A stretch of 64,000 nt of DNA from Longimicrobiales bacterium (GCA_958296005.1 CATQHQ010000002.1:310001-374000); one strand, 5' to 3'. Shown: positions 1 through 11,368, counted from the stretch's first letter. Translations and numbers: made by a program. The notes: generated from the letters alone by a model not told the origin.

Positions 1-1
1 G

Positions 2-1231
2 CACCACGCCGCGGCGTTCGATGCGGCCGACCATGTGGTGGAGATGGGCCCCGGGTCAGGCGAGGGCGGCGGAGAAGTGGTCTTCCAAGGCCCGCCGGAG
101 TCCCTCCAGTTCGCCGACACCAGCGTCGGACGCTACCTCTCGGGCCGCTTCCGCGCCGAGCCGCCGCCCCGTCGCAGGCTGAACAACCTGCCCCGCCTCC
201 GCTTGAAGGGCGCCAAGCTCCACAACCTGCAGGAGGTGGACGCCGAGTTCCCCATAGGAGCGATCACGGCGGTGACCGGCGTGTCGGGTTCCGGCAAGTC
301 CACCCTAGTCCACGACGTACTCTACCGGGCCCTCGAACGGGAGCTGGGCAGGGGCGAGACGACGGCCAAGGAGTACATGGGCGAAGCCGTGGGCGCTTTC
401 CGCTCTCTGTCGGGCCACGAGCATCTGGCCGGGGCGGTGCTGGTGGATCAAAGCCCGATCGGGCGCACTCCCCGCTCGGTTCCCGTGACCTACGTGAAGG
501 CGTGGGACGAGGTACGGCGCATCTTCGCCAACCAGCCTGCGTCGGTGTCGGCCGGGTTCGCTCCCGGCGCCTTTTCCTTCAACGTGGAGGGGGGACGTTG
601 CGAGGCGTGCAAGGGCGCGGGGCACGTGGCCGTGGAGATGGTCTTCATGGCCGACGTGCACGTGCCGTGCGAGCTGTGCGGGGGGAAGCGGTACCGTCCC
701 GAAGTGCTGGACGTGAAGGTGCGGGGCCTGGACGCCCACGCGGTCCTCAACCTCACGGTGGACCGGGCGATGCGCCTCTTCATCCGGGAGCGCAAGCTGG
801 GCCAGGCCCTCTGGCAGCTGCAGCAGGCCGGGCTGGGCTACCTCCGGCTGGGGCAGCCCGCCACGACCCTCTCCGGCGGCGAGGCCCAGCGCCTCAAGCT
901 TGCCCGGGAGCTGATCGGCGGCGCCAAGAGCGCGGGGCGGAAGGTCTACATCCTGGACGAGCCCACCACGGGTCTCGCGGGCGAAGACGTGGCCCAGCTG
1001 AACGCCGTGTTGCGCAGACTCGCGGACGCGGGCCACGCCCTGGTGGTGGTGGAGCACGACTTGGACGTGGTGGCGGCGGCCGACTGGGTGGTCGACCTGG
1101 GACCGGGCGCAGGCGCGAAAGGGGGCCGGGTGGTGGCGACGGGCCGCCCCGAGGAGGTGGCCGCAGCGCCCGGGAGCGTCACAGGCCGCTTTCTGCGGGA
1201 CGCAGCCACCGCCACCGCCGCCCGTCCCTGA
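2..1231 (+). CDS. uvrA: UvrA excinuclease ABC subunit A, C-terminal part (5' truncated by window edge)
   Basis: ATPase subunit that recognises DNA lesions in nucleotide excision repair with UvrB and UvrC in the cytoplasm. The 409 visible residues are the second ABC half. Seen: Walker [10 protein letters not shown] (fragment residues 93-101), the UvrA block [11 protein letters not shown], a zinc module with paired cysteines at about 200/203 and 223/226, ABC signature LSGGEAQR (290-297) and Walker B with LDEPTTGL (318-325). The reading frame is open from base 2, so the N-terminal half lies upstream of the window. The loop after Walker B reads TTGLAGED where many UvrA proteins have a histidine-containing TTGLH. 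Identity as a UvrA-family protein is secure; a UvrA2-type paralogue cannot be excluded from this half alone. Confidence 0.96.
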   Translation, partial: HHAAAFDAADHVVEMGPGSGEGGGEVVFQGPPESLQFADTSVGRYLSGRFRAEPPPRRRLNNLPRLRLKGAKLHNLQEVDAEFPIGAITAVTGVSGSGKSTLVHDVLYRALERELGRGETTAKEYMGEAVGAFRSLSGHEHLAGAVLVDQSPIGRTPRSVPVTYVKAWDEVRRIFANQPASVSAGFAPGAFSFNVEGGRCEACKGAGHVAVEMVFMADVHVPCELCGGKRYRPEVLDVKVRGLDAHAVLNLTVDRAMRLFIRERKLGQALWQLQQAGLGYLRLGQPATTLSGGEAQRLKLARELIGGAKSAGRKVYILDEPTTGLAGEDVAQLNAVLRRLADAGHALVVVEHDLDVVAAADWVVDLGPGAGAKGGRVVATGRPEEVAAAPGSVTGRFLRDAATATAARP

Positions 1232-1263
1232 GCGGTCCGTCCGCCGACAAGCTGCCTCTCGCC

Positions 1264-2274
1264 GTGAGCCGCCTCCCCCTCGTCTCGGTCGTCCTCCCCG
1301 TCCGGGACGGCGCGGCCACCCTGGACGCGGCCCTGGCGTCTCTCGCCGGCCAAAGCCTCCGAGAGTTCGAGGTCGTGGCCGTGGACGACCGCTCCGCCGA
1401 CGCCACGCCGCGGATCCTCCGAAGCTGGGCGGCGCGGGACCCGCGCTTCCGGATCTTCCACGCCCCCGGGGAAGGGATCGTGCCGGCCCTTCAGCTCGGC
1501 CTGGCGGCAGCCCGGGCGCCGTTCGTCGCCCGGATGGACGCCGACGACCTCTGCCGCCCGGAGCGGTTGGCGGCCCAGCTGGACTTCCTGCGGCGCACCG
1601 GCTTGGACGGCTGCGGCACCCGGGTGCGCTGCTTCCCCGAGTCCGCCGTGACCGAGCGCGCCGCCGAGTACGCGGCGTGGCTCAACGCCATGACGGAGTG
1701 GAAGACGGTGGCGGCCAACCTCTTCGTGGAGTGTCCCCTGGCCCACCCCTCGCTCATGTTCCGCGCCGAGGCGTTCGCTTCCGTCGGCGGCTACCGGGAC
1801 CAGGGATGGCCCGAGGACTACGACCTCCTTCTCCGCCTCTGGCGCACCGGCCGTCGCTTCGCCTCGGTGCCCCGCGCGCTCCTGGAGTGGCGCCACGGCC
1901 CGAACCGCCTCAGCCGCTCGCACCCCGCCTACTCCCTCGACGCCTTCCGGGCGTGCAGGGTCCACCACCTCCGCCGAAGCCTCCTGGTCGGCAGGGAAGG
2001 GGTGGTCGTCTGGGGGGCGGGTCCCACGGGCAAGCGCCTGGCCCTGGAGTTCCTCCGCCAAGGCGTGGCGGTGACCGGGTTCGTGGAGGTGAACCCCCGG
2101 AAGATCGGCCAGCGCATCCACGGTGCGCTGGTGCGGGACGCGAGTGCAGTCACGGCCCGCGACGCCGTTCTGCACGTGGGCGCGGTGGCCCGAGCGGCGG
2201 GTCGGCGGGCAGTCCGGGCGGCGGCGGCGCGGGCGGGCCTGGAGGAGGGCCGAAACTTCGTCGCCATGGCTTGA
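1264..2274 (+). CDS. Family 2 glycosyltransferase with C-terminal Rossmann-like domain
   Basis: Likely transfers a sugar from a nucleotide-sugar donor to a surface glycan; donor and acceptor are unknown. The 336-residue protein starts with the GT-A pattern [10 protein letters not shown]. It has DDRS near residue 41, the metal/nucleotide motif MDADD at 91-95 and an acidic catalytic block PEDYD at 183-187. Residues about 245-336 form a second unit opening with [11 protein letters not shown], a dinucleotide-binding-like glycine loop also seen in PglD-like and sugar-modifying proteins. The GTG at 1264 is chosen because it sits just before the first beta strand of the fold and 32 bases after the uvrA stop. 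The fold is clear; the role of the C-terminal domain is not known. Confidence 0.85.
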   Translation: MSRLPLVSVVLPVRDGAATLDAALASLAGQSLREFEVVAVDDRSADATPRILRSWAARDPRFRIFHAPGEGIVPALQLGLAAARAPFVARMDADDLCRPERLAAQLDFLRRTGLDGCGTRVRCFPESAVTERAAEYAAWLNAMTEWKTVAANLFVECPLAHPSLMFRAEAFASVGGYRDQGWPEDYDLLLRLWRTGRRFASVPRALLEWRHGPNRLSRSHPAYSLDAFRACRVHHLRRSLLVGREGVVVWGAGPTGKRLALEFLRQGVAVTGFVEVNPRKIGQRIHGALVRDASAVTARDAVLHVGAVARAAGRRAVRAAAARAGLEEGRNFVAMA

Positions 2275-2283
2275 ACCAGTCCC

Positions 2284-2313
2284 CCGAAACCGTTACGATT
2301 CAATGAGTTTCGG
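2284..2313. other. Inverted repeat between the glycosyltransferase gene and gyrA
   Basis: CCGAAAC at 2284-2290 pairs with GTTTCGG at 2307-2313 across a 16-base loop. It could be a weak terminator for the upstream gene or part of the gyrA leader. No T-tract follows, so the function is uncertain. No Shine-Dalgarno-like purine run is obvious directly before the gyrA ATG. Confidence 0.3.
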
Positions 2314-2381
2314 CGGTTTCTGCTTCCTCGGTCGACCGTCGGCCCGCTGTCGCCGGAACCCCTTCCTTCCCAACGACTTGC

Positions 2382-4951
<2,570 letters not shown>

Positions 4952-4955
<4 letters not shown>

Positions 4956-5941
4956 CCGGTGCGTCGGCCGCGGGAGTGTCGCTGGCGGACGTCCGTGCCG
5001 CTGCGGAACGGATCCGCGGCACCGTGGTGCGGACGCCTCTGGTTCCCGACGCGGACCTGTCAGAGGCCGTCGGGGGCGAAGTTCGACTCAAGTGCGAGTC
5101 CCTTCAGAAGGCCGGTTCGTTCAAGGCTCGGGGCGCGACCAACTTCCTGGCCCAGCTTCCTCCCGAGGAGCTGGCGCGGGGAGTGATCACCTACTCCTCC
5201 GGCAACCATGCGCAGGCAGTGGCGTTCGCGGCGGGGCGACTGGGGGCGCGCGCCGTCGTGGTGATGCCGACCACCGCGCCCAAGGTCAAGAGCGACGGCG
5301 CGCGGCGGCTGGGCGCGCGAGTGGAGTTCGCCGGAACCACCTCCGAGCACCGGCGGGTCCGGGCCGGGGAGATCGCGGAGGCGGAGGGGATGGTCATGGT
5401 GCCGCCGTTCGACCACCCGTGGATCATCGCCGGACAGGGCACCGTGGCCCTCGAAGTCGTGGAGGACTGGCCCGCGGTGGAGATCCTGCTCGCGCCGATC
5501 GGCGGCGGCGGGCAGGCGTCCGGGTGCGGAGTGGCGATGCGCCGGCTGCGGCCCGACGCGGTGGTGGTGGGCGTCGAGCCCGAAGGCGCGCCCACGATGC
5601 GGCGAGCCCTGGACGCCGGCGGCCCCGTGACCCTGGACCGGATCGACACGATCGCCGACGGCTTGGCCCCCACCCGCGCCGGCGACCTCACCTACGCCTG
5701 CGCGGCGTCGTTCCTCGACGACGTGGTCCTGGTTCCCGACGACGCGATCCGCCAGGCCGCCGCCCACCTGCTGGAGCGCCGCAAGCTGGTGGTCGAGTAC
5801 TCGGGCGCGGCGACGGTGGCGGCGCTGCTCTCCGGCGCGGTCTCGGCCGCGGGCCGCAAGGTCTGCGCGGTCCTGTCGGGAGGAAACCTGGACACGTCCC
5901 TGCTGCGGGAGATCCTGGCGGCGGGCTCCGAGGCGGCCTAG
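4952..5941 (+). CDS. Threonine/serine dehydratase-like fold-type II PLP enzyme
   Basis: Probably a pyridoxal-phosphate beta-eliminating enzyme acting on threonine, serine or 3-hydroxyaspartate. The 329-residue protein has only the catalytic domain and no C-terminal ACT regulatory domain. Seen: the PLP-lysine motif [10 protein letters not shown] near residues 53-62, the SSGNHAQ substrate loop, a glycine-rich phosphate loop IGGGGQASG, and the C-terminal SGGN that contacts the PLP ring. Length and motifs fit catabolic threonine dehydratase, serine racemase or threo-3-hydroxyaspartate ammonia-lyase; sequence alone does not separate them. The GTG start overlaps the gyrA stop by four bases. Confidence 0.9.
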
Positions 5942-5973
5942 CCCGGCGCCATCCCGGCGATTCCAGCCAGCCA

Positions 5974-6666
5974 GTGCGCCTCCTCCTCTTCGACATCGAC
6001 GGAACCCTCGTCCGAGGCAGCCCGGCCAAGGCCGCCTTCGGCCACGCTCTGGCCAGCGTCTTCGGCACCGCCGGTCCCATCGCGGGTCACGACTTCGCAG
6101 GCAAGACCGACCCCGAGATCGCTCGGGAGCTGCTGGAGGCGGCGGGGGTGGCCAGCGGCGAGATCGAGGCGGGCCTCCCACGCCTGTGGGACCGGTACCT
6201 CGCTGAGCTGGCGCGGCTCATCCCTGCGGCGCCAGCGGAAGCGTTGCCCGGGGTGGACGAGCTGATCCCGGCGCTGGCGGCCCGAGACGACGTGGCGCTG
6301 GGCCTCGTCACCGGGAACGTGGAGGGAGGCGCCCGCCTGAAGCTCGCCTCCGCCGGGCTGTGGGAGCACTTTCCGGTCGGCGCCTACGGATCGGACCACT
6401 CGGCGCGGAACGAGCTTCCCGGCGTTGCGTGCCGACGCGCCACTGCCCACTGGGGCCGCCCCTTCGACGGCAGCGACGCCGTGGTGATCGGCGACACGCC
6501 CCGGGACGTGGCCTGCGGAAGAGCGGCGCGCGCGGCGACCGTGGCGGTGGCCACGGGGCGCTTCTCCATGGCCGAACTGAAGGCGGCGGCCCCGGATCGC
6601 CTCCTCCCAGGGTTCGAGGACGTGGACCTGGCGGCTGCGGCGCTGACGGAGCCACGAGGCCCTTGA
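5974..6666 (+). CDS. HAD-superfamily phosphatase (phosphoglycolate phosphatase-like)
   Basis: Phosphotransfer enzyme of the haloacid dehalogenase superfamily, likely a small-molecule phosphatase. The 230-residue protein shows all core HAD motifs: DIDGTL with the nucleophile and acid aspartates near the N-terminus, LVTGN for motif II, and VVIGDTPRDV for the metal-binding acidic motif. A helical cap lies after motif I (C1-type), as in Gph-like enzymes. The GTG at 5974 begins VRLLLFDIDGT, placing motif I at the expected distance from the start. It follows the PLP enzyme by 32 bases on the same strand. The substrate is not determinable. Confidence 0.88.
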   Translation: MRLLLFDIDGTLVRGSPAKAAFGHALASVFGTAGPIAGHDFAGKTDPEIARELLEAAGVASGEIEAGLPRLWDRYLAELARLIPAAPAEALPGVDELIPALAARDDVALGLVTGNVEGGARLKLASAGLWEHFPVGAYGSDHSARNELPGVACRRATAHWGRPFDGSDAVVIGDTPRDVACGRAARAATVAVATGRFSMAELKAAAPDRLLPGFEDVDLAAAALTEPRGP

Positions 6667-6722
6667 CCGGCGGGCGCCACGGTTGATCGGCGGGCGTCCC
6701 CTGTCCCATCTTGCTATGGTGC

Positions 6723-6739
6723 TGTCCCATTCAGGGACA
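6723..6739. promoter_or_regulatory. Inverted repeat upstream of the DsbA-VKOR genes
   Basis: TGTCCC (6723-6728) and GGGACA (6734-6739) form an inverted repeat with a five-base spacer. A further CTGTCCCAT copy lies at 6701-6709, and CTGTCCT occurs just downstream. The 146-base gap before dsbA otherwise contains no gene. It may be an operator or leader hairpin; no clear -35/-10 pair was found. Confidence 0.3.
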
Positions 6740-6812
6740 TCCTCTGTCCTGGTCGGCCTGGGTCGGCGGGGACCGGAAGCGCTGGACAACCACAACGCGG
6801 GAGAGCGAAGTC

Positions 6813-7520
6813 GTGGCAACGAGAAAGACAGCCGGGCCTTCCGGCCTGAAGACGTTCTACTGGGCGATCGGGCTGGTGGCGGTCGTCGGCGGCGTGGTCT
6901 TGTGGCTCACGCTCGGGGACGGCGGCGAGACCGCCAGCGAGCCCATTGAGCTAGGCGAGATCGGCGACCAGCAGCTGGTGGAGCTGGCTCAGGGCGTCTC
7001 CTGGGGCGACCCCGATGCGCCCGTCACGATCATGGAGTTCGGCGACTACCAGTGTCCGGCCTGCCGGTCCTTCGCCCTGGAGGTGAAGCCACAGCTGGAT
7101 TTGGCGTACATCGCGACCGGACAAGCGAAGCTGGTCTTCCACGACTTCCCTCTGGACCAGCATCCCCATGCCTTCCTGGCTGCCCGGGCGGCCCGGTGCG
7201 CCGGCGATCAGGACCGCTACCACGACTACCACGACAGCGTCTTCCGCACCCAGGGGACTTGGTTCGCCATGCGCAGCGCCACGGGCCACTTTCGGGAGCT
7301 GGCAAGCGACTTGGGACTCGACGAGGGCGCGTTCGAAGCGTGTCTCGAGAGCGACCGCCATGCCGACGTGGTGACCGCCAACCGGCAGCTCGGCGAGCGC
7401 CTCGGCGTGTCCGGGACCCCGACGATCTTCGTACACCCCGGCGTGGGCCAAGCCCAGAAGCTCGGCGGATTCCAGTTCCTCGACATCCAGCGCGCGATGG
7501 ACCGGGCCGCCGGCAACTAG
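6813..7520 (+). CDS. DsbA-family membrane-anchored thiol oxidoreductase
   Basis: Extracytoplasmic disulfide-forming protein of the thioredoxin fold. The 235-residue product has a positively charged start, one hydrophobic anchor (about residues 14-34) and then the exported domain. The redox centre is CPAC at residues 81-84 within FGDYQCPAC, and the cis-proline loop is GTPTIF. The GTG at 6813 is preferred because it follows a purine-rich GGGAGAGCGAAG and gives a short cytoplasmic head; an upstream ATG would add about 34 low-quality residues. The next gene, four bases downstream, encodes a VKOR-type reoxidant, so the two probably form an oxidative folding pair. Confidence 0.92.
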   Translation: MATRKTAGPSGLKTFYWAIGLVAVVGGVVLWLTLGDGGETASEPIELGEIGDQQLVELAQGVSWGDPDAPVTIMEFGDYQCPACRSFALEVKPQLDLAYIATGQAKLVFHDFPLDQHPHAFLAARAARCAGDQDRYHDYHDSVFRTQGTWFAMRSATGHFRELASDLGLDEGAFEACLESDRHADVVTANRQLGERLGVSGTPTIFVHPGVGQAQKLGGFQFLDIQRAMDRAAGN

Positions 7521-7524
7521 TTGC

Positions 7525-8040
7525 ATGGAGGGCGATCCGGGCTCCCCGGCCGACGAACTCGGCTCCTCCAGCGGCAACGTTGGTGCCGGTGCGGGCGAGC
7601 TGCCCCGGAACCGCATGTTCGCGGCCGTTCTGGCTCTCGCCGGCGCCTTCCTCGCGTTCTACCTGGTGGCCCACAACCTGGGCTGGGCCGGTTCGATCCA
7701 GTGCGGCACGGGCGACTGCGGAACCGTGCAGTCCTCCCGCTGGGCTTGGATCGGGCCGGTTCCCGTGTCGGCGGTCGGGCTCGTCGGGTACCTGGCCCTA
7801 TTCGTGCTGGCGGTGCTGGGCTTGCAGGAACGCTTCGTCGCGTCGCGGGCGGTGGCCTTCCTCCTCTTCGGCGGCGCCCTCTTCGGGGTCCTCTTCAGCG
7901 CTTGGCTGACCTACCTGGAGGCGTTCGTCATCCGCGCCTGGTGCCGCTACTGCGTGGCGTCGGCGATCGCAGTTACCCTCGTCTTCGCGGCGACTCTTCC
8001 CGAATGGAAGCGGTTCCGCCCGAGTCGGCGCGCTCGATGA
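7525..8040 (+). CDS. VKOR-family quinone-linked disulfide oxidoreductase
   Basis: Integral membrane homologue of vitamin K epoxide reductase that reoxidises DsbA-like partners and passes electrons to quinone, replacing DsbB in many bacteria. At 171 residues it has four to five hydrophobic helices. The diagnostic residues are present: loop cysteines 60 and 65 in CGTGDC, a following serine/tryptophan-rich loop, and the active-site CRYC at 140-143 at the start of the last helix. It is separate from the thioredoxin-like partner, unlike fused VKOR proteins. Its last 68 bases overlap the converging XdhC-domain gene on the other strand. Confidence 0.92.
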   Translation: MEGDPGSPADELGSSSGNVGAGAGELPRNRMFAAVLALAGAFLAFYLVAHNLGWAGSIQCGTGDCGTVQSSRWAWIGPVPVSAVGLVGYLALFVLAVLGLQERFVASRAVAFLLFGGALFGVLFSAWLTYLEAFVIRAWCRYCVASAIAVTLVFAATLPEWKRFRPSRRAR

Positions 8041-8332
8041 AGACGTCCATGATCCCACCGCAAACCGCCGGACTCCACGACGTCAGGTCGTCGGTGAGGT
8101 CGACCCGCACGGTCGTGGGCACTCCGCCCTCGAACAGGTCCTGAGCGGCAACGATCACTTCGCCTTCCCCACAGCCGCCGCCGATCGTGCCCGCGATCAC
8201 CGATCCGTCCCGTCCGACCAGCATCTTCGCGCCGGTCTTCCGAGGCGTCGATCCTCTCGTGGCGACCACCGTAGCCAGGACGGCGGGTTCCCTCGTTTCC
8301 GCGAGAAGGGCCAGCAACTCCCTTTCGTCCAT
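7973..8332 (-). CDS. XdhC/CoxI N-terminal-domain protein (single domain)
   Basis: Small cytoplasmic protein of the XdhC_CoxI family, whose members help deliver or sulfurate molybdenum cofactor for xanthine or CO dehydrogenases. The 119 residues begin MDERELLALLAE and contain the family's GSTPRKTGAKMLV and GGGCGEGEVI blocks plus a terminal CGGIMDVFIE. The Rossmann C-terminal domain of full-length XdhC is absent; such a domain lies about 5 kb away on the same strand. An upstream ATG at 8389 would add 19 unconserved residues, so 8332 is preferred. The 3' end overlaps the VKOR gene in antisense. No molybdo-enzyme structural gene is in the window. Confidence 0.85.
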   Translation of the reverse strand: MDERELLALLAETREPAVLATVVATRGSTPRKTGAKMLVGRDGSVIAGTIGGGCGEGEVIVAAQDLFEGGVPTTVRVDLTDDLTSWSPAVCGGIMDVFIERADSGGTASIREESPRRRG

Positions 8333-8486
8333 GGTGCCGCTCCATCGGCAGGGGAAGGCGTCCGCCGCCGGCGCCGGCTGGAGCCGCACTCGCGCCGCTG
8401 GCTAGGTCGGTTCAAGCTAGCGCGGTACGGCGCCGGCCCGCCATCGACGACCGACGAAGGCGGTCAGGAGTTGGCCCGGATCAGCG

Positions 8487-8855
8487 CTACGGCTGTTGCC
8501 TCTTGCTCCCGTAGAAGTTGGCGTACGCCACGTGGGTGTCGGGCACGGTGACAGCGTGCTCCGACACGTGCATCTCGACGCCCTTCGGAACCGCGTCGGC
8601 GGCCACTGACACCGTGTGGCTGTCGCCCACGCCCAGGTCCACGAACCGGTACTCGCCGGAGTTGTTGGTGGACCTGGTGACGGTGCCGTCTAGCGTGACT
8701 TCCACGTCCGCCGTGGGCATGCTGCCGATGATGACGTAGCCTCTGATTGCGCCAACGTCTTCTGGGGGATCCACGGGGTTCGAGCAGGAAGAAAAGGCGA
8801 CCGCCGCCATGAGCAGACCAGTCTTCTTGATGGTGTTGCGGATAAACTGCTTCAC
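8487..8855 (-). CDS. Small lipoprotein with carboxypeptidase-regulatory-like beta domain
   Basis: Predicted envelope lipoprotein of 122 residues and unknown function. It has a basic start, a hydrophobic stretch and a lipobox-like AFSSC near residue 24. About 85 residues follow that resemble the Ig-like CarboxypepD_reg fold (a GYV strand, a SGEYRF turn, then repeated beta strands). The GTG at 8855 is chosen because GGAGAAGGA lies just upstream and the signal sequence follows at once. It is divergent from the WYL regulator genes across about 190 bases. The same fold appears in much longer form in the repeat lipoprotein at 51.9-56.0 kb. Confidence 0.72.
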   Translation of the reverse strand: MKQFIRNTIKKTGLLMAAVAFSSCSNPVDPPEDVGAIRGYVIIGSMPTADVEVTLDGTVTRSTNNSGEYRFVDLGVGDSHTVSVAADAVPKGVEMHVSEHAVTVPDTHVAYANFYGSKRQQP

Positions 8856-8941
8856 TGGTGTTCCTTCTCCGTACTGGAGTAGTAGGTCGGTGCCGCTGGG
8901 CGTTAGCCCGGCAAAAACGAGCGCCAATCGTAGGCGGGGGA

Positions 8942-8989
8942 TGTGACACTCTCCGACGCGGGGCGCACGGGCGGTGCGGGACTGTCACA
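8942..8989. promoter_or_regulatory. Inverted repeat TGTGACA/TGTCACA, possible operator for the WYL pair
   Basis: TGTGACA at 8942-8948 and TGTCACA at 8983-8989 are perfect inverted arms separated by 34 bases; the flanking bases extend the match imperfectly. They sit in the divergent gap between the lipoprotein gene and the first WYL regulator, about 60-105 bases before its ATG. Autoregulation is common for WYL proteins, so an operator is plausible but untested. Confidence 0.4.
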
Positions 8990-9046
8990 CCCCTTCGCTA
9001 TCTTGTTGCGAATTGTGTGCATTCATTGCGAGACGAGCACCGCGAC

Positions 9047-10201
9047 ATGACCGTTCAACGCGACACGACCACGCGGCAGCCCACAAAGCTCCAGCGGCTG
9101 ATCGACTTGGTGGCGTACTTGGCCAAGCACCACTTTCCGGTCGAGAGGGCCGACATCTGGGAACACGTGCCTGGGTATGTCGCCGGGGTGGACGGCAACG
9201 CCCAACAGAAGGCGACCGTGCGCCGCACCTTCGAGCGCGACAAGGACGAGCTTCGTTCTCTGGGAGTGCCGATCGAGTCGGTGGAGCAGCCACAGCGGTT
9301 CGGGACAGAGAGAGTCGTCGCCTACCGGCTGGCCCCCGGCTATCGGCTGCCCGTGTTGCGGCTCATGCAGGCCGAGCAGCCGGAAGATCGCTCCCAGCCG
9401 GAGGGCGCGGGCGGTTGGGCCCGTCTCGCCCTGCACTTTGCGTTGTCCAGGCAGGAGGCGGACGCTGCCCTGCGCGGCCTTCAGGAGCTTGCCACCCTGC
9501 CGGCGTTCCCCTGTGCTGGCGACGTCCGGTCGACCCTCCGCAAGCTGGCCCTCGACTTGGAGCCCGCCGTCCCCGCCGGCACGCCGGTGCTCTACGCCCC
9601 AAGTCGGGAAGCCGTTGCCACGTCCGAGCTGCTGGACGGCTTGTCCGCCGCCCTCCGTCGCAGGAAGCGGGTAACCTTTCGATACCGTGCCATGAGCCGA
9701 CCCGGGGAGATGAACCGCCGGGTCCGCCCCTTCGGTCTCCTCTTCGAACAAGGAAGGTGGTACTTGGTCGGCCACGACGAGGACCGGAAGGACATCCGCC
9801 TCTTTCGCGTCGGGCGCATGAGCCGGCTCGTCGCCAACACGCGGTCGCCGAGCAAGCCCGACTTCGACCTCCCGTCCAACTTTCGCCTGCAAGACCACGC
9901 GGGCCGCAGGGCTTGGGAGCTGGGCGATCGACAGGCGAAACCCGAGACGGCGGACGTCCTGTTTCAGGTTCCCGTCTCGTACTGGGCAGAGCGCAACGAC
10001 TTCGGCGAACTGGTGGAGAGCCGCTCGTGCGGCGCACAGGTCCGGCGCTTCCAGGTCAGCAACCGAAACTCGTTCCTGCGATGGGTCCTCAGCCTCCTTG
10101 GAGAGGCCCGCATCGTAGCGCCGACGGACATGCGCGAGGACTTCCGCGAGATGGCCCGATCGGTGGCCCGCGGGTACGAGAGGGCTGTCGGTCATGGCTG
10201 A
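9047..10201 (+). CDS. WYL-domain transcriptional regulator, first of a tandem pair (PafB/PafC-like)
   Basis: DNA-binding regulator of 384 residues. Residues about 10-80 look like a helix-turn-helix head (KLQRLIDLVAYL, then an arginine-rich segment). Residues 207-262 form the WYL domain with the hallmark RWYLVGHDED and a following IRLFRVGRM. The remainder matches the WCX-type tail. WYL proteins sense ligands or single-stranded DNA; paired, overlapping WYL genes are the hallmark of PafBC, the DNA-damage regulator of actinobacteria. The ATG at 9047 lies directly before the conserved head; the longer frame upstream is not credible. It overlaps the second WYL gene by eight bases. Confidence 0.85.
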   Translation: MTVQRDTTTRQPTKLQRLIDLVAYLAKHHFPVERADIWEHVPGYVAGVDGNAQQKATVRRTFERDKDELRSLGVPIESVEQPQRFGTERVVAYRLAPGYRLPVLRLMQAEQPEDRSQPEGAGGWARLALHFALSRQEADAALRGLQELATLPAFPCAGDVRSTLRKLALDLEPAVPAGTPVLYAPSREAVATSELLDGLSAALRRRKRVTFRYRAMSRPGEMNRRVRPFGLLFEQGRWYLVGHDEDRKDIRLFRVGRMSRLVANTRSPSKPDFDLPSNFRLQDHAGRRAWELGDRQAKPETADVLFQVPVSYWAERNDFGELVESRSCGAQVRRFQVSNRNSFLRWVLSLLGEARIVAPTDMREDFREMARSVARGYERAVGHG

Positions 10202-11213
10202 CGGCAAGACGGCCCGGGACAGCTTCGAACGGCTGGCCTACGTCATCCCGCGGTGCAGCCAGCCGGAAGGAGCCGAGGTTGCAGCGCTCGCCAGGGACCT
10301 GGGGACCACGGAATCGCGGATCCTCAACGACCTGCAAGCGTTGACCACCCGCGACGAGTACCGACCCGGCGGCTGGCCCGGCGACATCTGTGTGCTCGTG
10401 GAGTCGGGGCGGATCCAGGTCGAACACACCAGCTTCATGGAGCGCCCGTTCCGACTCACCGGCGGCGAGATGTTCTGTCTCGCCCTGGCGCTTCGCGGCG
10501 TGATGAGCGACCGCCGCGAACCCGACTCCACCGCCAACGAAGAGTGCGCACCCGCCCCTCTGGGCACCCCGTGGGACGCTTTCCTGCGTCGCGCCGAAGG
10601 CTACCTGAGCCAGAACCCGGGTTCGGCCGCAGTGCCCAGCCTAGCCGTGTCCAACCGGACTCCCGACGTGCGGGGAATCCGCAGCACGCTCAAGACTGCC
10701 GTCTACGAGCGCCGGCCCTGCGTCATCCGCTACCTGAAGCCCGGTGCCAAGGAACCTTCCCGCAGGGTGATTCACCCTTACCTGGTTCTGTACTCGGAAG
10801 AGACTTGGTACGTGGTCGCCATGTGCACCGCTAGCCGCGAAGAGCGGATCTTTCGGCTGGACCGGGTGCTGTCGGCTGACCACTGCGACGGGACCTTCGA
10901 TGTTCCCCGCGACTTCCATGCCGAGGCGTACCTGAAGAGGAGCCCCGAAGGCGTGATGATCGCTCCGAACAGCCGGGAGGCGCTGGTGCGCTATTCGCAC
11001 AAACTGGCCCGCTGGATCAAGGAGCGCGCGTCGTACCGAAGCATCTCGATGGAAGAGCACGACGACGGCAGCGTCACGGTCCGGCACAGCGTCGCCGACC
11101 CGCATTGGCTCGCCGCCCACGTCCTCCGGTGCGGCGTCCATGCAGAGGTGCTCCAGCCCCAGGACCTTCGCGCCATGGTCGGCGGCCTAGCCCGCAAGAT
11201 GGCGGAGTTCTAA
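10194..11213 (+). CDS. WYL-domain transcriptional regulator, second of a tandem pair (PafB/PafC-like)
   Basis: Partner regulator of 339 residues. The N-terminal part (FERLAYVIPRC, then ALARDLGTTESRILNDLQAL) reads as a helix-turn-helix. The WYL domain is around residues 160-225 (CVIRYLKPGAKEPSRRVIHP, then TWYVVAMC and IFRLDRV), and a WCX-like tail follows. The eight-base overlap with the upstream gene implies co-translation and probably a heteromer, as in PafBC. Whether it controls the adjacent ATPase/nuclease genes or a genome-wide damage response cannot be told from sequence; WYL regulators occur in both settings. Confidence 0.83.
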   Translation: MADGKTARDSFERLAYVIPRCSQPEGAEVAALARDLGTTESRILNDLQALTTRDEYRPGGWPGDICVLVESGRIQVEHTSFMERPFRLTGGEMFCLALALRGVMSDRREPDSTANEECAPAPLGTPWDAFLRRAEGYLSQNPGSAAVPSLAVSNRTPDVRGIRSTLKTAVYERRPCVIRYLKPGAKEPSRRVIHPYLVLYSEETWYVVAMCTASREERIFRLDRVLSADHCDGTFDVPRDFHAEAYLKRSPEGVMIAPNSREALVRYSHKLARWIKERASYRSISMEEHDDGSVTVRHSVADPHWLAAHVLRCGVHAEVLQPQDLRAMVGGLARKMAEF

Positions 11214-11326
11214 GTCCCGGACCGACGACGCCCCGAACTGCCCGCCGCCGCTGCCGAACATCGAAGCCCCGCCGGTCACGGACTTGACGGGCACGGTGCT
11301 TCCGCCTAACGATTAAGTCCCGGACC
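11211..11326. repeat. 13-bp direct repeat at the boundary of the low-GC ATPase/nuclease block
   Basis: TAAGTCCCGGACC occurs at 11211-11223, where its TAA is the stop of the second WYL gene, and again at 11314-11326. The 103-base offset encloses a short proline-rich open stretch with no clear start and ending in the second TAA. The lower-GC ATPase gene begins 42 bases later. This could be a duplication scar or insertion junction. Confidence 0.5.
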
Positions 11327-11368
11327 CGTCCAGCTCACTACCGGCCGCCTGCTTCAGGACTCACCCCA

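Noticed and set aside
946-2175. 409-codon open frame on the minus strand across uvrA and the glycosyltransferase gene
   Set aside because: No recognisable motifs; it lies antisense to two well-supported genes and is a high-GC shadow frame.
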